The position numbers and the translations under genes were made by a program. Shown in pieces: positions 1 through 5,925 of a DNA stretch of 6,964 nt. The stretch comes from Burkholderiales bacterium (lineage in GTDB: Bacteria; Pseudomonadota; Gammaproteobacteria; Burkholderiales; Burkholderiaceae). Position 1 is the first letter of the stretch. Each line of letters starts with the position of its first letter. The notes under the pieces were generated by a model. That model did not search any database, was not told the origin of the DNA, and saw only the letters and a program-made list of their open reading frames with translations. The DNA lies in contig CANFNO010000152.1 of NCBI GenBank assembly GCA_947447845.1, forward strand, positions 1 to 6,964, in the 5' to 3' direction.

Positions 1-1
1 C

Positions 2-655
2 AGGCTGCAACCCGCTATCGTTTACCTCGCCTATCCAAACAACCCGACGGCCAATCTGTGGGACGTAGAAGCGATGCGGAAAATCGTCGCTGCAGCAGGA
101 GTCTCTGGCAGCTTGGTGGTGATTGATGAAGCGTATCAACCTTTCTCCAGCCGTACCTATTTGGATGTGATCGCAGCCAACCCCGGTGAACACGCCCACG
201 TGCTGCTGATGCGTACGCTCAGCAAGTTCGGTCTGGCCGGCGTGCGCATCGGGTATCTCATGGGGCGCAGCGAACTCATTGCCCAGATCAACAAGGTGCG
301 CCCGCCCTACAACATCAGCGTGCTCAATACCGAGTGCGCGCTTTTTGCGCTTGAGCATGCAGCCGTGTTCGACGGTCAGGCAGCCGATATCAGGTCGGAG
401 CGGGACCGATTGCAGCAGGCGTTTGACAAAATCAAAGACGTCAAAGTCTATCCCAGCGACGCCAACATGATTCTGGTGCGTTTTGACGGTGAGGGGAGTC
501 GTGCGCAATCCGTGTTCGCTTCACTCAAAGTCCGTGGTGTACTGGTGAAGAACGTTTCTAAAATGCACCCATTGCTGTCCAATTGTTTGCGCATCACGGT
601 TGGCACTGCCACTGAGAATGCGCAGTTGTTGGCAGCCCTACAGGAAATCCTATGA
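2..655 (+). CDS. hisC: Histidinol-phosphate aminotransferase, 3' part (5' end outside window)
   Basis: PLP-dependent fold-type I aminotransferase that converts imidazole-acetol phosphate plus glutamate to L-histidinol phosphate in the cytoplasm. The frame is open from base 2, giving 217 visible residues; the family is usually about 350-370, so about 150 N-terminal residues lie outside the window. The fragment starts just before [10 protein letters not shown], the family's Asn-Pro motif contacting the cofactor. DEAYQPF follows (Asp42 and Tyr45 of the fragment, pyridine-nitrogen and O3' contacts), then [13 protein letters not shown], where Lys75 is the expected Schiff-base lysine and Arg82 the phosphate contact. 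Arg197 in NCLRITVGT is the likely substrate-carboxylate arginine. The internal ATG at base 74 is not the real start because homology continues upstream of it. Its stop overlaps the hisB start (ATGA). Other class I/II aminotransferases look similar, but the his-operon position settles the call. Confidence 0.96.
   Translation, partial: RLQPAIVYLAYPNNPTANLWDVEAMRKIVAAAGVSGSLVVIDEAYQPFSSRTYLDVIAANPGEHAHVLLMRTLSKFGLAGVRIGYLMGRSELIAQINKVRPPYNISVLNTECALFALEHAAVFDGQAADIRSERDRLQQAFDKIKDVKVYPSDANMILVRFDGEGSRAQSVFASLKVRGVLVKNVSKMHPLLSNCLRITVGTATENAQLLAALQEIL
642..647 (+). promoter_or_regulatory. Ribosome binding site of hisB
   Basis: AGGAAA lies within the last codons of hisC and ends 4 nt before the ATG at 652. 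It supports that start over the in-frame ATG at 691, which would shorten the protein by 13 residues. Confidence 0.6.
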
Positions 656-1284
656 GCAACTATCCATTGACCGAAGTTCCGGCCGCCCCTATGCCACCGC
701 GCATTGCGGAAGTCACCCGCAACACTGCCGAGACCCGCATCCGGGTCCAGGTTAATCTTGACGGCACCGGCAAGAGCCGCCTGTCCACAGGCATTGGATT
801 CTTCGACCATATGTTGGACCAGATCGCCCGACACGGCTTGATCGATCTCGACATTGAGGCAGATGGTGATCTTCACATCGATGGCCACCACACGGTGGAA
901 GACGTGGGCATCACCCTGGGCCAGGCGGTGCATCAGGCGGTGGGCGACAAGAAGGGCATACGCCGCTATGGCCACGCCTATGTGCCGCTGGACGAAGCCT
1001 TATCGCGCGTAGTAGTTGATTTTTCCGGCCGCCCCGGGCTGGTGATGGACGTGCCATTCAAGAGCGGGATGATTGGCAGCTTTGACACCCAACTTACCCA
1101 CGAATTTTTCCAGGGCTTCGTGAACCACGCTTTTGTCACATTGCACATCGACAACCTGAAGGGTGACAACGCCCACCACCAGGCCGAGACCGTGTTCAAG
1201 GCCTTTGCCCGCGCCCTGCGCTCCGCGCTGGAGATCGACCCCCGTTCGGTGGGCACCATTCCTAGTACCAAGGGTTCCCTCTGA
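652..1284 (+). CDS. hisB: Imidazoleglycerol-phosphate dehydratase, monofunctional
   Basis: Manganese-dependent enzyme that dehydrates imidazole glycerol phosphate to imidazole-acetol phosphate, the HisC substrate. At 210 residues it is only the dehydratase; the HAD-type histidinol-phosphate phosphatase domain of the E. coli bifunctional HisB is absent. The two metal-binding repeats are clear: [13 protein letters not shown] (His53, His61) and DGHHTVED (His79, His80, Glu83) in the first half, and THEFF (His150, Glu151) and NAHHQAET (His175, His176, Glu179) in the second. These alternate to form the two Mn sites of the 24-mer in characterised family members. The protein carries about 15 residues before the conserved core ([13 protein letters not shown]). 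The start at 652 is favoured by the ATGA overlap with hisC and the upstream AGGAAA. hisH begins 1 nt after its stop. Confidence 0.98.
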   Translation: MSNYPLTEVPAAPMPPRIAEVTRNTAETRIRVQVNLDGTGKSRLSTGIGFFDHMLDQIARHGLIDLDIEADGDLHIDGHHTVEDVGITLGQAVHQAVGDKKGIRRYGHAYVPLDEALSRVVVDFSGRPGLVMDVPFKSGMIGSFDTQLTHEFFQGFVNHAFVTLHIDNLKGDNAHHQAETVFKAFARALRSALEIDPRSVGTIPSTKGSL

Positions 1285-1285
1285 T

Positions 1286-1942
1286 ATGAAGAAAGTTGCG
1301 GTGGTGGATTACGGCATGGGCAACCTGCGCTCGGTTACCCAAGCGGTTATGCACGTTGCAGCTGATGCTGGCGTGGAAGTGGTCTGGGCCCGCACCGCCC
1401 AAGAGGTGATGGACGCCGACCGCGTGGTGCTACCGGGGCAGGGCGGCATGCGCGACTGCATGCAGGACCTGCACGCCTGCGGCATGTTTGACGCTGTCAT
1501 GCACGCCGCGGCCAACAAGCCCTTGATGGGTGTGTGCGTGGGCATGCAAATGCTGCTTGACCACAGCCAGGAACTCGATACCCCTTGCCTAGGTCTGATT
1601 CCTGGGGATGTGGTTAAGTTCGAATTGGTCGGACAACTTCAACCCGACGGCAGCCGATACAAAGTGCCCCAAATGGGCTGGAATCAAGTCTGGCAAACAG
1701 CACATGGCGTGCCCCGCCACCCGGTCTGGGGTGACGTGCCGGATGGCAGTTACTTCTATTTTGTGCACAGTTACTACGCTAAACCGTCTGATATAAGCCA
1801 CAGCGTGGGTGAAACCGACTATGGACAACGCTTTTCTTCAGCGATTGCGCGCGATAATATTTTCGCAACCCAATTTCACCCCGAAAAAAGTGCAGAGCAC
1901 GGCTTGTCCCTTTATCGCAATTTCCTTCACTGGAATCCTTGA
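1286..1942 (+). CDS. hisH: Imidazole glycerol phosphate synthase, glutaminase subunit
   Basis: Class I glutamine amidotransferase that hydrolyses glutamine and passes ammonia through the HisF barrel. It has 218 residues, normal for the family. The catalytic triad is visible: nucleophile Cys84 in GVCVGMQ, and His198 and Glu200 in QFHPEKS. The N-terminal [14 protein letters not shown] and the [10 protein letters not shown] segment are typical of HisH. The oxyanion-strand motif reads LPGQGGM, with Gln where E. coli and many others have Val (PGVG). The ATG at 1286 is chosen because conserved sequence begins there; the frame stays open 41 codons further upstream, but that stretch lies inside hisB and does not resemble the family. 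AAGGG (1270-1274) is a distant, weak ribosome site, so coupling to hisB is likely. It should form a heterodimer with HisF, encoded two genes downstream. Confidence 0.98.
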   Translation: MKKVAVVDYGMGNLRSVTQAVMHVAADAGVEVVWARTAQEVMDADRVVLPGQGGMRDCMQDLHACGMFDAVMHAAANKPLMGVCVGMQMLLDHSQELDTPCLGLIPGDVVKFELVGQLQPDGSRYKVPQMGWNQVWQTAHGVPRHPVWGDVPDGSYFYFVHSYYAKPSDISHSVGETDYGQRFSSAIARDNIFATQFHPEKSAEHGLSLYRNFLHWNP

Positions 1943-1969
1943 TTCTTTCTCTCGGCTAAACCCGCCATC

Positions 1970-2710
1970 ATGCTGCTCATCCCTGCGATTGACCTGAAAG
2001 ACGGTCACTGTGTTCGTCTTAAACAAGGCGATATGGACCAATCAACTACCTTCGGAGAAGATCCAGTCGTCATGGCCCGAAGATGGGTCGACAAAGGAGC
2101 CAGACGCTTGCACCTGGTGGACCTGAACGGCGCTTTTGCCGGACACCCCAAAAATGAGGCTGCGATCCGCAAGATCCTCAAGGACGTGGGCAGCGAGGTT
2201 GATGTGCAACTGGGTGGCGGAATCCGCGATCTGGACACCATTGAGCGTTACCTAGACGCTGGCCTGCGCTACGTCATCATCGGTACCGCAGCCGTGAAGA
2301 ATCCTGGTTTCCTCCAGGATGCATGTACCGCTTTTGGCGGTCACATCATCGTTGGTCTGGATGCGCGTGATGGCAAAGTAGCTACCGATGGTTGGAGCAA
2401 GTTGACGCGCCACGATGTAGTTGATTTGGGCAAAAAGTTTGAAGACTATGGCGTTGAATCCATTATCTACACCGACATCGGACGCGATGGCATGCTCAGT
2501 GGCATCAACATCGAAGCCACCGTCAAACTGGCGCAGGCCCTGACCATACCGGTGATTGCCTCGGGTGGCCTATCCAATATGGCCGATATTGAAGCTCTGT
2601 GCGACGTGGAGGATGACGGTATCGAAGGTGTCATCTGCGGCCGCGCAATCTACAGCGGTGACCTGGACTTTGAAAAAGCGCAGGAACGTGCTGATGAGCT
2701 CAACGGCTGA
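1970..2710 (+). CDS. hisA: ProFAR isomerase (phosphoribosylformimino-AICAR-P isomerase)
   Basis: Cytoplasmic (beta/alpha)8-barrel enzyme that carries out the Amadori rearrangement of ProFAR to PRFAR. It has 246 residues, full length. [16 protein letters not shown] carries the catalytic base Asp8, and [10 protein letters not shown] carries Asp131, equivalent to the second catalytic aspartate at the start of the other half-barrel. The two phosphate-binding elements are QLGGGIRD (81-87) and VIASGGLSN (195-203), followed by [11 protein letters not shown]. The start lies 27 nt after the hisH stop, with no purine-rich Shine-Dalgarno stretch; the sequence just before the ATG contains TAAACCCGC, also found before tatB. 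Its TGA shares one base with the hisF ATG (TGATG). The TrpF-like bifunctional PriA is unlikely in this lineage and this his-only setting. Confidence 0.98.
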   Translation: MLLIPAIDLKDGHCVRLKQGDMDQSTTFGEDPVVMARRWVDKGARRLHLVDLNGAFAGHPKNEAAIRKILKDVGSEVDVQLGGGIRDLDTIERYLDAGLRYVIIGTAAVKNPGFLQDACTAFGGHIIVGLDARDGKVATDGWSKLTRHDVVDLGKKFEDYGVESIIYTDIGRDGMLSGINIEATVKLAQALTIPVIASGGLSNMADIEALCDVEDDGIEGVICGRAIYSGDLDFEKAQERADELNG

Positions 2711-3507
2711 TGCTGGCAAAACGCATCATTCCGTGCCTGGACGTTACCGGCGGCAGAGTTGTCAAAGGTGTTAATTTCGTAGAACTGCGCGATGCCGGGG
2801 ATCCGGTCGAAATCGCCGCACGTTACAACGATCAGGGCGCTGACGAGCTTACTTTTCTGGATATCACCGCCACCAGCGACGGTCGGGACCTCATCCTGCA
2901 CATTATTGAGGCCGTCGCCTCTCAGGTATTCATTCCATTGACGGTCGGAGGCGGTGTTCGCACCGTAGAAGATGTGCGACGACTGCTCAACGCCGGTGCG
3001 GACAAGATCAGTTTCAACTCGGCAGCAATATCTAATCCGCAAGTCATTGAGGACGCCTCGCACAAGTACGGTGCGCAGTGCATTGTGGTGGCTATTGACG
3101 CCAAGCGTCGCAGTGCTGAGGACGCGCTACGTCTGGTGAATGGCAGTGCAATAGGCCCGGGCTGGGACGTGTATAGCCATGGTGGACGCAAAAATGTCGG
3201 TCTGGACGCAGTTCAATGGGCAACTGAGATGGCACGGCGTGGCGCCGGCGAGATTTTGCTCACCAGCATGGATCGCGACGGTACAAAGGCTGGCTTTGAC
3301 CTGCAATTGACACGCGCAGTTGCGGACGCGGTTTCAGTGCCGGTCATTGCCTCAGGTGGCGTTGGCACGCTTGACCATCTGGCCGACGGCGTGCAACAGG
3401 GCGGCGCAGATGCGGTTTTGGCGGCGAGCATTTTCCACTACGGGGAGTTCACTGTGGCGCAGGCCAAGTCCCGGATGGCCCAGCGCGGCATACCGGTAAG
3501 GATTTAG
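2710..3507 (+). CDS. hisF: Imidazole glycerol phosphate synthase, cyclase subunit
   Basis: (beta/alpha)8-barrel cyclase that joins PRFAR with HisH-derived ammonia to give imidazole glycerol phosphate and AICAR, the latter returning to purine synthesis. It has 265 residues, slightly longer than the typical 250-258. [19 protein letters not shown] carries catalytic Asp11 and VVAIDAKRR carries Asp130. The phosphate sites are TVGGGVRT (78-85) and VIASGGVGT (212-220). The 13x-16x segment ([20 protein letters not shown] and the following HGGRK) is the loop covering the active site. The start overlaps the hisA stop by one base and has no strong ribosome site, which suggests termination-reinitiation coupling and matched expression. 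A 57-nt gap with a stem-loop candidate follows. Confidence 0.98.
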   Translation: MLAKRIIPCLDVTGGRVVKGVNFVELRDAGDPVEIAARYNDQGADELTFLDITATSDGRDLILHIIEAVASQVFIPLTVGGGVRTVEDVRRLLNAGADKISFNSAAISNPQVIEDASHKYGAQCIVVAIDAKRRSAEDALRLVNGSAIGPGWDVYSHGGRKNVGLDAVQWATEMARRGAGEILLTSMDRDGTKAGFDLQLTRAVADAVSVPVIASGGVGTLDHLADGVQQGGADAVLAASIFHYGEFTVAQAKSRMAQRGIPVRI

Positions 3508-3517
3508 GTAATCCCCG

Positions 3518-3545
3518 TTGGCGATGGCGCACTGCGAGTCGCCAA
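3518..3545 (+). repeat. Intercistronic inverted repeat between hisF and hisI
   Basis: TTGGCGA (3518-3524) and TCGCCAA (3539-3545) are perfect 7-bp inverted arms. Inside the 14-nt spacer, CGC (3528-3530) and GCG (3534-3536) can extend the stem around an ACT loop. No T-run follows, so an intrinsic terminator is not supported. It could be an mRNA-processing or stabilising hairpin, an operator-like site, or chance. Confidence 0.4.
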
Positions 3546-3564
3546 ATCACGGACAATCCTCGCT

Positions 3565-3954
3565 ATGAAATGGTTAGACGAAATCAAATGGGACGCGCAA
3601 GGCCTGGTGCCCGTAATCGCGCAGGAGCAGGGCACAAATGATGTCCTGATGTTTGCGTGGATGAACCGCGAGGCGCTGGCAAAGACTGCCGAACTGGGTC
3701 GTGCGGTTTATTTCAGCCGCTCCCGCGCAAAGTTGTGGTTTAAGGGCGAGGAGTCCGGCCACGTTCAGACAGTGCATGAAATCCGCATAGATTGCGATAA
3801 CGACGTGGTCTTGCTCAAGATTACGCAGTTGGGCCATGACCCTGGCATTGCCTGCCACACCGGTCGCCACAGTTGTTTTTTCAGTATCTTGAAAGACGGA
3901 GCCTGGCAAAGTACCGAGCCAGTCTTGAAAGATCCCGCATCAATCTATAAATAG
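3565..3954 (+). CDS. hisI: Phosphoribosyl-AMP cyclohydrolase
   Basis: Zinc- and magnesium-dependent enzyme that opens the adenine ring of phosphoribosyl-AMP to give ProFAR. It has 129 residues and is the standalone cyclohydrolase, not the HisIE fusion of E. coli. Visible family signatures are [10 protein letters not shown] (29-38), [20 protein letters not shown] (49-68), RIDCDND (74-80; Asp76, Asp78, Asp80 as metal ligands), and [13 protein letters not shown] (95-106). Cys77, Cys97 and Cys104 are the expected zinc ligands. The ATG at 3565 fits the conserved N-terminus, but nothing resembling a Shine-Dalgarno precedes it. GACAAT at 3552-3557 looks like a -10 hexamer placed only 7 nt before the start. 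hisE follows after 4 nt. Confidence 0.97.
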   Translation: MKWLDEIKWDAQGLVPVIAQEQGTNDVLMFAWMNREALAKTAELGRAVYFSRSRAKLWFKGEESGHVQTVHEIRIDCDNDVVLLKITQLGHDPGIACHTGRHSCFFSILKDGAWQSTEPVLKDPASIYK

Positions 3955-3958
3955 AAGA

Positions 3959-4333
3959 ATGACCCCAACCAACCTCTCCCAAGATGCGCTGGCCCGATTG
4001 GCCGCTGTCATCGAAAGTCGCAAGGCCGTCAACGGTGGTGACGCAAATGCCAGCTATGTGGCGCGCCTGCTGCACAAGGGCCCCGACGGCTTCTTAAAAA
4101 AGATTGGTGAAGAGGCAACCGAGGTTGTTATGGCCGCCAAGGACGCTGACCATGGCGGCGATAGAACCAAGATCGTCTATGAAGTCGCGGATCTGTGGTT
4201 CCACTGCATGATTGCGCTGGCCCATTACGATCTGACGCCAGCTGATGTGATCGAAGAGTTGCAGCGCCGTGAAGGGACCAGTGGCATCGAAGAAAAGGCT
4301 TTACGAAAAGCCATCGCACGCGAGCAGGAGTAA
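3959..4333 (+). CDS. hisE: Phosphoribosyl-ATP pyrophosphatase
   Basis: Hydrolyses phosphoribosyl-ATP to phosphoribosyl-AMP and pyrophosphate, the second pathway step, directly feeding HisI. It has 124 residues. It belongs to the all-alpha NTP pyrophosphatase (MazG-like) superfamily. [20 protein letters not shown] (32-51) is the HisE signature, and the metal-binding motif is IGEEATEV (Glu51, Glu52, Glu55) plus YEVADLWFH (Glu75, Asp78). The start lies 4 nt after the hisI stop, with a weak AGAAG run overlapping that stop, so coupled translation is likely. It is the last histidine gene in the cluster; transcription very probably continues, since the next gene begins 2 nt after its stop. Confidence 0.97.
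   Translation: MTPTNLSQDALARLAAVIESRKAVNGGDANASYVARLLHKGPDGFLKKIGEEATEVVMAAKDADHGGDRTKIVYEVADLWFHCMIALAHYDLTPADVIEELQRREGTSGIEEKALRKAIAREQE
4326..4330 (+). promoter_or_regulatory. Ribosome binding site of the membrane-protein gene
   Basis: AGGAG lies in the last codons of hisE, 5 nt before the ATG at 4336. It is one of the two strongest Shine-Dalgarno sequences in the window and supports both this start and independent translation of a gene tightly packed behind hisE. Confidence 0.65.
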
Positions 4334-4335
4334 GC

Positions 4336-4743
4336 ATGACACAGGATTTCACGACCCCCGTGACCGCAGATCAGGCACATCTCGAGAAGATGCAGTCACT
4401 CAATACCGTGGGAACCATCAGCTATGTGCTGCATTTGGTTGTAGCTGTGAGCGCCATGATTCCGGGTGGGCAAATGGGCCCGGTGTTGCTCATTGCCGCG
4501 CTCATTCTGGACATGGTTAACCGCGAACGTGCTGCAGGCACCTGGCACGCGTCCCACTTTCGCTGGCGCATACGCACCGTGCTGGTCGCCGCGGCGCTTT
4601 ACCTGATCACCAGCCCGCTCTGGCTTCTCTTTTTTGTGCCGGGCTGGATGGCTTGGACGGTGATTTCGATCTGGTTTCTTTACCGTATCGTCATCGGATT
4701 TATGTCCATGAATAAGGGTCAAGAGATAGGAACTGAAGCATGA
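4336..4743 (+). CDS. Small polytopic inner-membrane protein, COG3671/DUF4870-like, function unknown
   Basis: A protein of 135 residues with no signal peptide. After a polar N-terminus (1-22) there are hydrophobic stretches at about 24-42, 47-61, 82-100 and 104-123, which suggests four membrane segments. Between the second and third lies a polar loop, NRERAAGTWHASHFRWRIRT (62-81). The pattern of a short charged run, GTW-x-SHFRW-x-IRT and then a membrane segment is what I recall for the COG3671/DUF4870-like family. The basic loop suggests a cytoplasmic face. No catalytic motif is visible. It overlaps the HIT gene by 4 nt (ATGA) and starts 2 nt after hisE, so it is co-transcribed with both. A link to histidine synthesis or Tat export is suggested only by position. 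The family assignment is from memory, with moderate certainty; the coding call is secure. Confidence 0.85.
   Translation: MTQDFTTPVTADQAHLEKMQSLNTVGTISYVLHLVVAVSAMIPGGQMGPVLLIAALILDMVNRERAAGTWHASHFRWRIRTVLVAAALYLITSPLWLLFFVPGWMAWTVISIWFLYRIVIGFMSMNKGQEIGTEA
4727..4732 (+). promoter_or_regulatory. Ribosome binding site of the HIT-family gene
   Basis: TAGGAA ends 7 nt before the ATG at 4740 and lies inside the upstream membrane-protein gene. It fixes the start in the ATGA overlap. Confidence 0.55.
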
Positions 4744-5114
4744 ACCATGAGATCAGTGCGCATGATCCAGAATGCATCTTTTGCAAGATCATCGCCAAGA
4801 GAATTCCGTCCAAGATCGTTTATGAAGATGAAGAGATATTTGCTTTCCAGGACATCAATCCCTGGGCGCCGGTACATTTCTTGCTGATACCAAAGATGCA
4901 TATTCCCTCCATGGCCCATGTTGGACCAGACCAAGCCGCTCTGCTCGGACGCATGATGGCCTTGGTCCCCAAATTGGCGTTGGAGCAGGGCTGTAACCCG
5001 TATCCTGAGGGTGGCTATCGACTGGTGACCAATACGGGCCGTGAAGGTGGACAGGAAGTGCAACACCTGCACTTTCATGTCATGGGCGGTTCACGCCCCT
5101 GGTTGCGCGGGTAG
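4740..5114 (+). CDS. hinT: HIT-family nucleotide hydrolase, HinT-like
   Basis: Histidine-triad protein of 124 residues, probably a cytoplasmic dimeric purine nucleoside phosphoramidase or AMP-lysine-type hydrolase as in characterised Hint proteins. The N-terminal ECIFCKII (Cys12, Cys15) and His54 in PKMHIPS resemble the zinc-binding set found in many HIT proteins. ILFxDINPWAPVHFLLIPK-like sequence at 33-52 is the conserved core. The catalytic triad motif QHLHFHVMGG carries His109, His111 and His113, the last two of the triad flanking the attack site in this family. It overlaps the upstream membrane-protein gene by 4 nt and is followed by a 61-nt gap before tatA. A HIT gene in this position is, to my recollection, usual for betaproteobacterial his-tat clusters; its role in either pathway is unproven. 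The exact substrate cannot be read from sequence, so the symbol is tentative. Confidence 0.92.
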   Translation: MNHEISAHDPECIFCKIIAKRIPSKIVYEDEEIFAFQDINPWAPVHFLLIPKMHIPSMAHVGPDQAALLGRMMALVPKLALEQGCNPYPEGGYRLVTNTGREGGQEVQHLHFHVMGGSRPWLRG

Positions 5115-5144
5115 CGCATAGTCTAAGGGCATGTGCGTGCAGAC

Positions 5145-5150
5145 TAGAAT
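5145..5150 (+). promoter_or_regulatory. Possible -10 element of a tatA promoter
   Basis: TAGAAT matches the sigma-70 -10 consensus at 5 of 6 positions and lies 25 nt before the tatA ATG, leaving room for a short leader with the AGGAGA site. No convincing -35 hexamer is seen 16-18 nt upstream (bases around 5121-5128). This is inference only. Confidence 0.3.
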
Positions 5151-5164
5151 CAACATTAATTGTT

Positions 5165-5170
5165 AGGAGA
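5165..5170 (+). promoter_or_regulatory. Ribosome binding site of tatA
   Basis: AGGAGA ends 5 nt before the ATG at 5176. It is a near-ideal site, much stronger than anything in front of tatB or tatC, which fits the known need for TatA in excess over TatB and TatC. Confidence 0.75.
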
Positions 5171-5175
5171 AATAC

Positions 5176-5412
5176 ATGGGCTCGTTTTCTATTTGGCATT
5201 GGTTAATCGTTCTTCTCATCGTAGTGATGATTTTTGGCACTAAAAAGCTCAAAAACATCGGCCAGGATTTGGGCGGTGCCGTTAAGGGCTTTAAGGAAGG
5301 CATGAAAGACGGAACGTCTTCTGCGGAAGAAAAACCTGCGGCACCCAGCCAGGTCGCCAATTCAGCGTCAGAGAAAAACACCATTGACGTGGAAGCACGG
5401 CACAAGTCTTGA
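5176..5412 (+). CDS. tatA: Sec-independent translocase subunit TatA
   Basis: Pore-forming or membrane-thinning subunit of the Tat exporter in the inner membrane. It has 78 residues. One short N-terminal membrane segment (about 5-19, [13 protein letters not shown]) precedes the Phe20-Gly21 hinge in [10 protein letters not shown], then an amphipathic helix (about 22-45, with [13 protein letters not shown]) and an acidic, low-complexity, probably disordered C-terminal tail (46-78). His8 replaces the Gln8 of E. coli TatA. It is called TatA rather than TatB or TatE because of the FGTKKL hinge, the short tail and the first position in tatABC. A strong ribosome site precedes it; tatB starts 43 nt downstream. 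The region is somewhat richer in A+T than its neighbours by eye. Confidence 0.97.
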   Translation: MGSFSIWHWLIVLLIVVMIFGTKKLKNIGQDLGGAVKGFKEGMKDGTSSAEEKPAAPSQVANSASEKNTIDVEARHKS

Positions 5413-5455
5413 TCGCTGTCGAAATTTGTTTGTGTTTGCCAGGCGTTAAACCCGC

Positions 5456-5905
5456 GTGATCGATCTCGGCATCTCAAAGATGGCGCTAATAGGCGCTGTG
5501 GCACTGATAGTGATCGGTCCGGAAAAATTACCTGCGGTGGCACGCACGGTAGGCACTCTGCTGGGCAAGGCACAACGCTATGTTTCCGACGTCAAAGCTG
5601 AGGTCAACCGTGCCATGGAGATGGACGAGTTGAAAAAAATGCGTGAAACGGTAGAGGGTGCCGCACGCGATGTCGAAAATACCATCCAGACCCAGGCCAG
5701 CGATTTTGAAAAGTCCTGGTCCGACGCCACCCAAGCTTTTGTCCCGTACGAGCCGCCACCGCTGGCCTATAAACATCCTGGCAAGAACTGGCGCCTCAAG
5801 CAAGGCGCTACGCCTAATTGGTACAAGGCGCGCAATGGCGTGCGTACCAAAGCACTCTCCGGCGCTGCTCGCGTCGCCCGTTTCCGTCCACGCCGCACCA
5901 TCTGA
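5456..5905 (+). CDS. tatB: Sec-independent translocase subunit TatB, GTG start
   Basis: Partner of TatC in the Tat substrate-receptor complex. It has 149 residues. The start is GTG: reading from it gives [20 protein letters not shown], the expected membrane anchor (about 6-20), then the GPEKLP hinge (21-26) diagnostic for TatB, and a long charged amphipathic helix (about 27-90). The next in-frame ATG (residue 9) would cut into the anchor. The C-terminal part is unusual compared with E. coli: a proline-rich stretch [13 protein letters not shown] (98-110) and a strongly basic end rich in Arg/Lys, finishing RFRPRRTI. I recall similar basic tails in Comamonadaceae TatB. Position 8 is Lys, where E. 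coli TatB has the functionally studied Glu8. There is no clear Shine-Dalgarno; TAAACCCGC directly abuts the GTG. tatC starts 20 nt after the stop. Confidence 0.96.
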   Translation: MIDLGISKMALIGAVALIVIGPEKLPAVARTVGTLLGKAQRYVSDVKAEVNRAMEMDELKKMRETVEGAARDVENTIQTQASDFEKSWSDATQAFVPYEPPPLAYKHPGKNWRLKQGATPNWYKARNGVRTKALSGAARVARFRPRRTI

Positions 5906-5925
5906 GGCTTTATTGATACCCGTTC

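Noticed and set aside
448..975. Antisense open frame of 175 codons across the hisC-hisB junction
   Set aside because: It lies opposite two well-conserved enzymes, has no ribosome site or family resemblance, and long antisense frames are expected in GC-rich genes.
1163..1285. N-terminal extension of hisH by 41 codons from an upstream in-frame ATG
   Set aside because: It lies inside hisB, encodes an Arg/Pro-rich stretch unlike any HisH, and the conserved HisH N-terminus begins exactly at the ATG at 1286.
2650..3063. Antisense open frame of 137 codons opposite hisA/hisF
   Set aside because: The sequence is a shadow of the conserved hisF frame and shows no recognisable motif.
3518..3560. Rho-independent terminator after hisF
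   Set aside because: The inverted repeat is followed by AATCACGG, not a T-run, and his genes continue on the same strand.
4396..4722. Antisense open frame rich in His/Arg/Lys opposite the membrane-protein gene
   Set aside because: Its polar composition is the expected complement of hydrophobic codons in the real gene; no start signals are seen.
5163..5573. Antisense open frame of 136 codons across tatA and the start of tatB
   Set aside because: It overlaps conserved Tat membrane anchors and has no supporting initiation signal or known motif.
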